The notes under the pieces were generated by a model. The model was not told the origin of the DNA and did not search any database. It saw nothing but the letters and a program-made list of their open reading frames with translations. From Arachnopeziza araneosa (taxonomy: Eukaryota; Ascomycota; Leotiomycetes; Helotiales; Arachnopezizaceae), in contig QYAI01000125.1 of the NCBI GenBank assembly GCA_003988855.1, positions 1-64,000 on the forward strand: a stretch of 64,000 nt of DNA, given 5' to 3'. The position numbers and the translations under genes were made by a program. This document shows, one piece after another, positions 43,015 to 54,262 of the stretch; within the stretch, counting starts at the first letter, position 1, and the number at the start of each line of letters is the position of its first letter.

Positions 43015-43196
43015 TCAGCGACCATTCGCTGAAGTAACATTAGCAGCGTGGCAATAATGGCCAACGTGGGGGCGAGGCAAGAGAAAAACTTGGAGTTACG
43101 ACGACTAATCTACTCACATGGATCTCGAGGTTGAGGTGGGGGCCGAGGTCGAGGTTGGGGTGGCGGATAAGGAAAGAGCGGTGGTTGCTGAGGCAT
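43015..43196 (-). CDS. Possible proline-rich micropeptide (30 residues), spliced
   Basis: From the ATG at 43196 the minus strand reads MPQQPPLFPYPPPQPRPRP and PPQPRDP. It meets a consensus donor (GTGAGT at 43117) and, after 89 bp with a branch-like GCTAATG and CTTCAG acceptor, joins to SNGR and TGA at 43015. Good splice signals around a Pro-rich frame suggest a transcribed mini-gene, but the peptide alone is weak evidence. It might also be an exon of a longer transcript. Confidence 0.3.
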
Positions 43197-46100
43197 TTTG
43201 GTTCTTGTGGCCAACTTGAGGCCAAAAAGCACCTGGCTTCGATCGAGACCACTCAGAGATAGGAAGAAGGTTAGGTTGAAGACCGGAAGAGAGGTGATCT
43301 CATGTATATGATGGCCTGAGGGTTGGTGGCGAATGTCTCCTACTCCTCTGGTATTTATATTCTTCCCCAATCAAAGCGGCGGCACTCTTGCACAACAAGC
43401 AAGTTCTCATCTTTTCGAAACAGGAATCCATGGCTATCGCAAGCCTTCCCATCTCCTATCCCGCTGCATAGCACTAGGGATCCGCTAAACCCTCACGAGT
43501 AGCCACATCTAACTGTGCCTCCTCTTGACCACTTTCAAGCAGCCATTTTTCCCAGTTGAATCCAATCACTCGTAAAGAAGGATTTTCGGTCGTAACTTCA
43601 GACCAATCATCACTCCAATCTTCTAGATTAAAGTTGTGGCCGGTGAGGAAAAGGATCTGCGACTACGACCCCAAGCATGATAGATCCAATCCCTGCGCTC
43701 ACTTCGTAATCCGAAAGCAGACCGGACCGGATGGAATCAGCCACCCGCACCAAAAGCCGGATTCATTTAATTCAAAAGAGGATGTTGATAGGTAATATTT
43801 GACTCATTTCACACTGCAGTCTGCAGTCCTACACACCATCATTCCCAAGAACCGAATTCCCGGGTTCCCCAGCGGTTCGGCTGGTTTGCTTTTTCCACTA
43901 TGCATCACCAAGAAGAAGGGGATTGGTCACGGCCAGGCGGGCACTAGCGAGAACCACATAGTCGGGTTCGCATAACGCGGGATATTTCTGCAGCTCGTTC
44001 AATTGAGAGGGCGGTCGTTTTGGCGTGAGGTGGGATGACGGAGATAGAGCAAGAGTGGCATGTTACTCGTCCACGTCTCGAGTCGGTGGGAAAAAGAAGG
44101 AAAGAAAGTCGCTGCATGGTGCAATTACAATTCTTACCGTCCCGCTCGTCGCGCAGGAAATGATTTTTTGAACCAGCAATGGGGAGCGTACGGCAGTGGA
44201 TACGGGGAGAAGATACGGGGAGTAATGGAAGGATCGTGATCCTGGGGGTATATGTTGAAAGGGCGTGCCGGATTGTATTGCGGATCGGCTCGAAGGTGCA
44301 AAATGAAATTTGGGGGTACCTTGTTCCGTGCCTACTGGGTCATTGTCGGGAAAGGTAAGCCTGAGAGACAGACTGCTAGGCACCAGGCACCAGTCGAGGG
44401 ATACGGCCGAGAAGGCTCTCTTCAAGGCTCACCTCAAGGTTCCGTCGGGTTCTTCTTTCCGATGTTATTTCGGCGAACACTCCTAGATAAACGAATCTCT
44501 TGGGACACATGTGAGCTATCATTCAGGATTGAGGCTAAATGAGAGGTCAGAAGAGGAAGTTGCAGGCTAGGTACGAAGATTTGCCCTGCCATCGAATCGA
44601 TGATCTGGATGCAAGTACCCAGGTTGCGCTCGCAGGCGTGGTTGGAAGCAGTCACTTCTAGGTGAAGCTGTGTTTGATGTGTCGATACATGGCCTGTCTC
44701 TCAATGCCTAGCAGAGTTGTCTCTGTCTTTCCTGCGACTCCCCACTAGGCAAAGATTGAGGCAATGGAGCAGCTGCATTGGTCTACGAAGAGAAGCATGC
44801 AATCCAACAAAATACTTCCAACACTTCCAACACTTCCAACACTTCCAGCCAGTTCGCTTAGCAAGAATTAAGTCGCCGATTACTTAAGCTTACTTTAACC
44901 TTTGATCGAGATCTCATCTTGAATCTTGAAACAGGCTAGGCAGAAGGATAAAAGGTACGTAAATGTAAAGTTTGCTAAACTTAGAAAGAGTAAACAAGAC
45001 ATGGTACGGAAGAGAGAAAGTGGAAACCCGTATATCTCACTTACTTTCCTAGTTTCAACTTCCCAGTCTGCTCCTCCGCGCCTCTTGAATCACCTGATGC
45101 TCCTGGTCACCTATCCCTCTCACGCGTCTGTGAGGCTCCAGATCCCCGCCGCGCATCGTTTCTGATTCACCGCCTCTTCCACCGATCAAGAGCCTCCCCT
45201 GCCCGCTGTGACCACAACTTTAATATCCAGAGGAACATCTCTGATTCGTTCCCCATCCGACAGGTCAAGAGTCCCCCCTGCTGCTGTAACCACAACTGTC
45301 ATATACACAGAGACAAAGACTGTTCTTCTCTCTCACTTGACTCTGTGCTACTTTCCTCGGTGCCATCTAATTCTGATACCTTGTTGTCCCGGCTTTCCCA
45401 AGTCGTCTGCCTGGACTCTCGGGCGCTCGTTTTGGGCACGGGCTCTCTCGTCCGCGGGTGATGGGAAGGATGTGCAAAGAGGCAGCAGTATAGGGACGAG
45501 GTGACTGTAACCCCAGACGGGCATGACCTTGGGTTGTAAAGAGGGTGCAATTGTTGACTTGAGGGAAGGGCCAGGATCGGGAGAGCGTTGTTGTGTGAAC
45601 AGTTCTGGTCCAGGGAACAAGAAAAGAAATGAAGGGAAAAGGAATTGATCAGAGCTGGTGTATGTCTTTGGGGGCCAGAGCGTTAAACGGCGAGCCAGGC
45701 GGCACTGACAGTGTTACGAGACAAAACAGGAATGAGCGACTAAGACAGGGTCTACCTTGGCTCTCTGCTCTTCAATACACCAGGCTTGTATACATTCCGT
45801 TGCCTGACAGGCAGCCTGCAAAATTGTAGTGGTTCAACATCATAGTCCTATTTTTTCTCCAGATCCTAAGTACAAGTTGAAAGTGTCGAATCGTCCGAGT
45901 TCATCTTGTTTGTGCCCTCTCAATAGCCGATTCATGTCAGTGTGAACAGAGAATATCTCCCAGGTACAAAATCTCAATCCCAATTTCCTCCTCTCTTCTC
46001 CCTTTTCCCTTCATAGTCACCTAAAAGCATAGTGTTCTACTATTCTTGGTTCTCTAGACCTTCAATTGGATCCCCGAGCCTGTGATTATGATGTGCTCGC

Positions 46101-47653
46101 TGGAACAATCAATCTCTAATTAAATCTAGAATTGTCGATAGAGATCATGGGTTATGCCATCAACGTAGGGTACGAGTAGAAATTCGACAATAGCATATCA
46201 AATCTCCAGGCAGGGAATTATTCATCTATTTGTTGTCTTCTCTGCTCTGGCCTAGCAGCCACTGAGATCTGGGATCCATATGCTGATCCAATGCAGCCGC
46301 TGGCGATTGTGACAAACTGGCTATTAGGGGCGAGATAGGAAGGAGCGGCTGAGACGAGGTACATAGCTTAACCCTCTTTTCTTCTAATACATTAACCTTG
46401 CATACATCTTTGTACTTTCACATTTAGTAGGAGGAGTATTAATATATTTCTTGGCGCTTGGGGTTTAGCAGTAGCATTAGCAAGAAGACTTCCGGCTAAT
46501 CTAAAGCCCGAGACAGGACCGTTCCTATCACGACAAGACAGAATTAATTGCGTCGGGAAATTGCGGCAAGACTTTTGCAAATCTCGCCCGAAGCTTCGCC
46601 TTACGACTTTTGCAAATGCTCGTCAAAGCTTTGCAATTGCATATGCAACCCTCAAGACAAGGCGAAGTTTTAGGGACAAGACAGGACTTTCAAGACACGA
46701 CTTTCAAGATACGATTTTCAAGACAAGACAGTACTTTCGAGACGAACTCTCTTCTAGACTGATTCTCTGCAAGACGAAATTCCTTCGAGAAAGCTTCCTT
46801 TCAAGACACGACTTCCTTTCAAGACGAGACACGATATACGATATCTAAGAAAAACAGAAAAAGGCAAGGCAGAGCAGAGCAAAGCAGAAAGACAAGACAA
46901 GACATAGTTACTAAAACGTTAGTTCTTACAGAAAAAGAGAGGACACGTTACGGGACGATACAAGAAAGAGCAACCGAGACAGGATATAGCTTATCTCTCT
47001 GTTCTTCCAATTTTTACACACAATCATGCCTTGGCACCAGCAGCGCCTCATCAAGCTCTAGGTCGTCCGAGCAGAGCTAAACACAGCCTCTGATTCTTCC
47101 TGCCCAGCATCGACATGGGACCCGGAAACCCGATCTGCGGTTATCGCTCATCATTTGGGACAAGGAAGTAAGTAAGTTGAGGGAAGAGTAAAGAGTTCAG
47201 ACGCGAGGAGTAAAATGGAGGTTGGCTTAAGCTGTGGTACACCCTCCGTACCCAGCCATTAGATGCAAAGATTAGGGATTGGTATGTTGATCCAATCGAG
47301 CTAGAGGGAGAGACAACTTGTTAGGCTTGCCGTGACTAGGCTAACGTTTGATAAGGACTCATTAATTGTTCTCAATCAACACTGATAATGAACCTTCAAT
47401 TCAACGTGAAATTATCGTCGTACTTAACCGACACTGCCATGTACAAAAACCCGAGTATAAATTTGAGAGACAAACACGAGACATTATAACGGATGATACA
47501 TCTCGGAAAGAAGTCGAAATTTTTTTGGGATCTTGGACTAGTATAGTTTGTATTGAATAATGAAGACACAAGGTCGACCTCAAATTATCGGTTGTTGTTA
47601 TAAACAATGCTATAACCTAAGCGTACAAATACAAATTCGAGAGCCGGGCCAGA
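43197..47653. other. 4.4-kb gene-poor region with simple repeats
   Basis: No recognisable gene on either strand. Visible structure: four ACACTTCCAAC-type 10-bp units at 44815-44850; two roughly 44-bp related blocks near 45181 and 45261 (TCAAGAGYCYCCCCTGC, ACCACAACTTTAATAT against ACCACAACTGTCATAT); and a CAAGACNN-rich stretch at about 46540-46960. These look like decayed or slipped low-complexity DNA. Confidence 0.5.
46650..46910. repeat. Degenerate CAAGACACGAC/TTTCAAGAC simple repeat
   Basis: Words such as TTTCAAGACACGAC, TTTCAAGATACGAT, TTTCAAGACAAGAC and CAAGACAAGACA recur irregularly. No coding potential. Confidence 0.6.
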
Positions 47654-49783
47654 TTATAAACCATCATACACCTTTCGAAAAAGCTCGAAATACTCTCTTC
47701 TATATGCCATGCTCCCCCTCATATCAGGAAATCCTTTTTTCCTGAACATTCTGACTACCTTGCCCATCTGCTTCGCCAGTTTAATGCACTCCTTATCTCC
47801 TCCAAACAAGTCCCTATTCGCCTCTTCCTCAAAATCAAAGAGCAGAGGGCAACTCGATCTGAATAGAGCTAGATGAGTAGAAAGCACCAGTTTCATAACC
47901 GTGAACTGATGATCTGCCTCCTTGTCAACTTTGTTGTGAGGGAAGCGCCGAGAGATATTCGCCAGATGAGAGGCAGCGATGCAGGAGATGCGGAGGAGTT
48001 GGAAGAGGACCAGGGCAACGGGATAGATCTGAGAACGGGTCAAGTGACCGGCGGTGCGGAAGATGAGGCTTTGAAGTTTGTTGAATAGGACGCTTTCTGC
48101 AAGTTGGAGGCGTTGGTATAGTAAAGTGTCGATGGTAGCTTGGATGGTGCGGTGGGAGAAGGTGGATGAGTGCTTCACGCGAACGCCGGCACGAAGGACG
48201 AATGATAGAGAGGCAACGCGGATCATGGAGGCCACAAGGGCGGATTCCGGGAGCTTCTTTTGTACGTATGCTGTTCCAAGGATGACAGCCATGGTGGTGG
48301 AGTGGAAGGAGGCATCTGCGGCATGCACGAACTTGGAAGCGTAATCGACAGCCCATTGCTCGACTTTGGTTCCTAGATCGGCGGAATACTCAAGGAGCAA
48401 TAGTGAAACCGCTTTCTGAGAACTCTCGGAATTGGATAAATTTTTGTCTTTGGTTCGCTCGACGAGGTGGCGTTCATTAGCGCCAAGGGAATCAAGAGTT
48501 CTTCTTGCAGCTCGGAGTTTGATAGGGAAAGACAATTGCCCAATCCCATCAACTGTGACGGTTTCCAAATCTAACGATGTTGATGGTACTAAGATTTCAA
48601 AGGATACTATTCGCCGAGTCGATGAATATTCGAAGTCTGATTGGGGTCAGCACGTTCCTGGTAATTCAAAGGGCTTCTTACATTCATGCATTGTCCTGCC
48701 CACAAAAGGGCTCTCCCGTTGACATTTCAGCTCATGGAGTCCACTACCATTCTTCAGGCAGGAGGTACATGGCGTACCAGTGGAACACTACCTTGTCAGT
48801 ACGATCCAAGGTCGAATGGTCTCACTCACTGTCCTCTTTCGAAAGCGACACTGGTGACAGGCACCAGCCTTCCTCACAGCCTGTGCAGCTTTCCGAACAG
48901 GCGCATCTAACTTCTTTCGATGCTTCACAGCCGATAAAGCGCCAGGAGCATTCTCAAAAACCACCACAAATCCAGCAAGAGACGGATCGGGATTCTGATA
49001 TTGCTGGCGAGCATTCTTGTTAGATGGTGGTGGTGATGAGCGTTTCCGTTTTAGAGCAGGAGTGAGTTGTTGCGATGAAGAACTACTCCTCGCATCCTCC
49101 AAGCTGACGTTACAGGTGGACCAATCCAGTGTCAATCCGAGATAAGGGGACGACGTAGTAGCTGTGGCAATTTGAGGTGCTGTTTCAACAGCATGCTTGC
49201 TTTCTTTTACGAGCTCTAAACTGTCGTTGCTGCTGACGATTGACCCCGAATCTGGCTGCTTCGAGTAGAGTTGAAAGTAATTGGACTCGTCTAGGATCGG
49301 AGGACTGAAGACTTCCTGATATTGCAACTGTGGCGTTGCCTGCAACGTCGTCTCAGTCTGGTAATCGTAGCCGTATCCAAAGGATCGCTGATCCTGTAAG
49401 CCGGGTTGATAGACTGGCACTTCAGCCTCGAGAGGCATGGGAGGTTCCCAGCAATATATCGATGCCTCGAGATCCGATCCTTTCGGATCTAGGTACGAGA
49501 GTGGCCGTTGCAACACGGCAGCTGGGATATCATGCGCCAAGAGAGGGTTTGCGACGTACGGTCTGCTCCAAGGCGCCATCGGTTCTGGAATCCAGCTCTG
49601 AGCGACGCATTCCGTTTCGGTGGTCCCGCTGTAGATGTGATGGCGGGCATATGTTCCGGGCACATGGTGGTGGTTCAGAGGTAACCTGCCCTGTCCTGTT
49701 GATCCTGGCGGTCCTTCTGGGCGATGTCTTATCGATACGATGGTGTCGGTGGCCATGGCGGATCGAGATGGGTATCGACTCAT
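47654..49783 (-). CDS. Zn2Cys6 transcription factor with central zinc cluster
   Basis: Exons 49783-48830, 48787-48682 and 48636-47654 (introns 42 and 45 bp) give 680 residues. The first 300 residues are disordered (Gln, Ser, Pro, Tyr). The zinc cluster lies in the middle, split by intron 1: GACHQCRFRKRT joined to CSTGTPCTSC and ending LHELKC. Cysteines are 309, 312, 319, 325, 328 and 340, a full C6 set in the variant whose last Cys precedes a basic/Phe motif (QRESPF). The C-terminal 330 residues are helical (VEQWAVDYASKFVHAA, LTRSQIYPVALVLFQLLR) and match the C-terminal region usual for this subgroup. Probably a nuclear DNA-binding regulator; targets unknown. The second joint restores YFEYSSTRRIVSF. 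All six Cys and an open frame support function. Confidence 0.87.
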
Positions 49784-50579
49784 ATCCGTGATGGCTTCAC
49801 ATCTGGTGGTTGCTTTTACAGCGACGTTGCAACTTGAGCCATCGGAATGTTCGTTGGATTAAGTAGCAGATTCGACTCGGCGCAAGGTCCTGACTTGGGA
49901 GATGATGGTCTGCGCTTTCCCACCTCCTTCCCTGCAGGCCGTTGGTCAGCAAGGATGCGACCACGTACGTACTACATGAGATATAGGACAGGCAATATCA
50001 CCATCTCCAGCTTCTGTAGCTCGACATGACATCCACCACCGCCCGTCTACCAAACGGTACTGCAACAACTGCAACGACAATGATGCCGCTGCTCGACTTT
50101 GCACGGCACAGTCCCTTTCCCATCTCACCAAGTCTCACTTCCCAACGCCGCCTAGTGAGGCTAATCGCTAAATTACCCAGCGTGTCATCAGCAACGACGC
50201 TTAAATCGTTTCCGATCGAGTTTGATCGGGCACGGAAGTCAAGGTGACGCAAACTGCAAGGTGGAATCCGTCGATGCATTTATAAGAACATAGTCGGACA
50301 CGACTCTATCTACTTAAGCGTACTCAAGAAGATCTCCTTCCCTCTTTCCCAATGCAACTTTCATACTGCCTCATCCCATCATAACCACCGGAAAATAAAG
50401 GAAAACTAACAAAACCCCTGACGTCCGCTTGAAGTACGCTGGCCCAAGCCTACCAGTATGCTCAATCATGCCCCAGAACGCCCAATGCAAAGCTGCTACA
50501 TCCTAGAATGAGATGACAAAGAAGATGGCCGAGAAGACGCTGTGTACTTTTGAACTAAACGAACGACTTGGTTGCATCC
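49784..50579. other. Intergenic region
   Basis: Promoter of the Zn2Cys6 gene on the left and the 3' flank of the FHA gene on the right. Antisense short frames at 49998-50279 only. Confidence 0.5.
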
Positions 50580-52933
50580 CTATCGATCAACTTTTGGGGG
50601 CTGCCATCCATTTAGGTACGCCATGATACCCATCCCAATCAACACAACGCCAAGCATAGAAGCATAGGGTGCAGAATTATGTAGCAAAGGATCGCGACCT
50701 GCAGGAGGTTTTGATAGGATGCCCATCGCTGCTCCAACCTCTTTCTCCTTGATCATTCCAACAGCGTGGCCATTGGACAGACCATTCTCATGCGCAAGAG
50801 AGCTGAGAGTGTGATTCAAGCTGTCAGCATTGCCATCCAACTGTTTTTCCCCTATAGCCTGATTGGCAGCGGACTGAACTCGTTCTTTCGAGGAGGACCT
50901 TCTTGCTGCCTCGTCTAACCTGATCTTCTCTATCATCTCGGTTAATGTTTGTCGATCCGTGTCTCTTTCAGCTTCAGCGTTTTCCGCGCGTCGTTTGAAG
51001 CCTTCCATTTGGTCCTTTATTTCCTGCATATCAACCAGCATCGTTTCCAAACGCTTCTCTAGCAACAGCGACGTATCGCTGATTGCTTTTGTATCCACCA
51101 TTTCATCTTTGGCTACTTCTAAATTAGATGTAGCTGTTTCTTTAGTTTCCACCACCTCGGATGGTGGTTCAAATGCTTCCTCAATAACTGAACCTTCAGC
51201 GCCGTCTTCAGGATGCCCATTCAATTTCAATTCTGACTGTAGTTGTAGCTGTCTGGCGGTTTCCTCGGCCAATTCTCGGGCTTCCTTTTCCTTGGTAAGC
51301 ATTTCCTCCAAATCGCGCATTCGAGCAGTCGAGAGTTCAAGTTCTTTCTTTGTATTGGCCAAAGCTTCTACCAAACTGAGTATCTGACTCGACGCTTCTT
51401 GCTTAATTGGCGAGACATTTGGCACCGACCGTGGTCGCTCCGTGTTTGATCGTTTGAGAGACGGAGAGGACGGCTCTATGGGGTGAGATCGTGCTACATC
51501 AGGCTTTTCTGGAAGTGGTTGTTGTGGTGGAGGTGCAGGAGGATCCGAAAATCGAGGCTTCGAATCGGGTCGGAAAGGCAAAGAGGCGCCGTTTACAACG
51601 GGGGCCTTGGGAGCTTCGACAGGGGCAGGCTTATCGACCTCCTTGATGTCATCTTTCGATAGTAAGGAGCCAAAGAAATTATCTGTCCTGCCCAGTTCGT
51701 TTGTTTGTAATCGTGCTATCCTCATCTCATGCTTGATAGAATTAGCTCTGATACCATATTTATAGACGCTTTACTTACTGTAAGTTTCTTGACAATTTGC
51801 TCTGTTGTGACAGGTGTTAACCAGAAATTCATAGGTCTTTGTTGACTTATCTGGCTCATCTGGCTCCCTGCCACGCTTGTCGGTGCGCCCAGTCGACCGT
51901 TGCTCCCAACTGACCCTTGACTACTTGTCCGTCCTCTCATCTGCAGCGAACCTTGTGATGGTATCATCATCGCTCCATTCGCGGGATCTAAATCCCCAAA
52001 GTTCATATCTAACACATTGTTTGTTGATCCTAAGAAGCCAGCATGTTCTACCTTTGCAGCTACCTTGTGATGAACCACTGTCTTTTGATCCTCACTAACA
52101 ATATCAATACCGAGCTCGAGATGATCTGATGTTTGCAATTCATGAGGTTCTGAATCTCTGTTTTCCGCAGATAGTCGTGCGCCATTCACGAAAGTTCCGT
52201 TGGAGGATTTAACATCTCGTATCCAAACTTTGCCATTCCTATCCGCCCATATCTCTGCGTGCTGTCTTGATAGAACTTTGGAGTCGAAGAATCCATTAGC
52301 AGGTGTTGGAACAGTTTTGGCATTTGTTTGCCGTCCGATTCGAAGGCTGTCGGGATAATATGGCACTGAAATTGTTTTTCTTTCAAATGTTCCGTTCATT
52401 GATAGAAGATAGAGCACTGGGTTACCTTCGCCTACTGGTTGAGAAGCAGGTCGAGTTCCATTTGACTGTTGTGTTGGACTCTGCAGGACATGCTGTGAAG
52501 GAAGAATAGGAGGTGGTTGATGGATTGAGGTTAGAGACGTCGTTGGAGCTCCACTGGCAGGTGTTAAAACCGATTGTGATCGTGTCGTAGCTACGCCAGA
52601 CAATGCCTCTGCTTTGCTTGATGGCCACCCTCCCGCTCGTTGTGACTTCTTCCGTACTGCTGCAGTTCCCGTTCCCCAGTTGGCGTCGTTTGATGGGGAC
52701 ATGGGCACGCCATTTGCTTGTGGTGCTGTCGAAGATATTGTAGCGGTTGAAGTCATTGAGGTATTGGATGATATTGATGATGAAGAGTTTGCGCGTTGCG
52801 CGCTCTTCCGTGGCATGAACATTCGGGCGACTTCGTCGGCGTTCATAGCATTGAGTCCTCCTTGACCAACATTAGCACCCCATGCTGAACGGCTATTCTG
52901 TTGGAAACTCGGCGGATTTGCGACAGCCGTCAT
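50580..52933 (-). CDS. FHA-domain, tail-anchored STRIPAK protein (PRO45/HAM-4/Far10/SLMAP family)
   Basis: Exons 52933-51779 and 51731-50580 (intron 47 bp, GTAAGT..CAAG, phase 0) give 768 residues. An N-terminal disordered part (Ser/Thr/Gln-rich) leads to an FHA domain at about 190-275 (PDSLRIGRQTNAKTVP, SKVLSRQHAEIWAD, VWIRDVKSSNGTFVNGARLS), with the phosphothreonine-binding Arg, Ser and Asn residues present. Then follow coiled-coil segments (LALANTKKELELSTARMRDL-like, QTLTEMIEKIRLDEAARRSS) and a single C-terminal membrane anchor (YASMLGVVLIGMGIMAYLNG). This order is that of SLMAP in animals and PRO45/HAM-4 in Sordaria and Neurospora, a STRIPAK subunit at the nuclear envelope, ER and mitochondria needed for hyphal fusion and fruiting-body development. 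Conserved and apparently intact. Confidence 0.88.
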
Positions 52934-53716
52934 CTGAGAGGTTTGTGAGATGCTCGGCTAGATGTCAGATAGATTGTATGAGAAGCTGAAGGTGGATTTT
53001 TCGAAAAGATTTTCGTCCTCACTCCCCCCAGCACCACAACAACGATTTGGCGGCGCTTCGAACCAAATCGTCTTTTCGCAGCTTGAAAACCTGGGAACGA
53101 TATCTTCTGTATCAAGAGGTTCAATAGAGGAGTAGTTGACGGTGTCCAGCTGTTGCTTCGAGATAGGTCAGCTACATTCTTCATGTTTTCAGCGCCATGA
53201 CGCTGGGCGGCAAGGTCCAATTGACGGTCGAAATACCATCGACCGAGAGCTCACAGGGCCTGCAGGCGAGGATATAGGTGCAGATACTTACATATGCTCG
53301 TTGCACAGTATCCAAGCCAATGGTTTGTCGTTGTGCGATGCCTTTCTGGCGTTGATGTTGCCAGCTTTTTGAAGATCGGTCGTGAGGTGAGACGGGACGC
53401 GAGAGGCTCCACAGCGTCCTATCAGAGTCCAGGATATGGATAAGGGCACGCGCTCATCAACAATTCAATATGGCGACGCTGAAGAGCTGAATGAAGCTGG
53501 AGACATGGTGATTGCAATAGTAGATGTTAAGAAGTTGGTGATTTTCCTCGAGAGTTGGGTTGATTCTAAGGCCTTCACGTGACCAGCAGACGTGGAGAAG
53601 TGGTCCGTGCGGCGGAGAAAGCCGTCTTGAACCAAAAATATTCTTCAATAATGAGGCTCTCCAAACATCAGCGTCTAATCTCTATTCGTCCTTTCATCAA
53701 CAGAGAAGTTTTCACA
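52934..53716. other. Divergent promoter between FHA gene and mgr2-like gene
   Basis: The two genes point away from each other. No gene-like frame in between. Confidence 0.5.
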
Positions 53717-54262
53717 ATGCCAGTTCCGGTCGGAGCCAATATGGGGGGCCCATCTGCGTTCGATAAATGTGTGTAGGATCACTCGATAGGTCCAATAGAG
53801 AATCGCACGCTAATGGACCTAATAGTCAAGATGGGTGCAATGATGGGAACAAGTAAGCGACTAAAGTCTCTCATTCATCACAACTATGCTGACAAATCTA
53901 CACAGCTGTTGGTGTAATCATTGGCTTTATATTTGGTAGGTTAACCAATCTTGCGACTCGAGGCTCGTCCTGATTATTTTTAGGCTCGGTCAACATCATG
54001 AGATATGGGGCAGGTCCGAATGGAGTGATGAGAACGCTTGGAAACTTCATGTTAGGTTCTGGTGCAACCTTTGGGTTTGAAAACCTACCCCGCAAATAGC
54101 CGACTGAACAGTATTGACGATATTGATCCTAGTTTCTTCATGTCTATTGGTAGCATGATTCGAACAGATACCGTTTCACAGCAGGCGATAGAAGCATTTG
54201 CACAATCAAGACGACGTCCAATCATTATGCCGCGACAACGAGTATACCGAAACGAATCATGA
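53717..54262 (+). CDS. mgr2: Mgr2/Romo1-family mitochondrial inner-membrane protein, five exons
   Basis: Exons 53717-53768, 53826-53852, 53906-53935, 53984-54074 and 54133-54262 give 109 residues; two exons are only 27 and 30 bp. The protein reads MPVPVGANMGGPSAFDKF, then KMGAMMGTTVGVIIGFIFGS, then VNIMRYGAGPNGVMRTLGNF, then MLGSGATFGFFMSIGSMIRT, followed by a basic tail. Two glycine-rich membrane hairpins and the final SIGSMIR motif define Mgr2 of yeast (ROMO1 in animals), a TIM23-complex subunit that gates lateral release of inner-membrane proteins. Introns 1-4 begin GTGTGT, GTAAGC, GTAGGT and GTTTGA; the last is a weak donor. An alternative upstream ATG (53651, MRLSKHQRLISI) is less like the family. 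Confidence 0.9.

Noticed and set aside
50959..51387. 142-codon serine-rich plus-strand frame
   Set aside because: Antisense to the coiled-coil part of the FHA protein; the Ser-rich composition is a by-product of Glu/Leu codons on the other strand.
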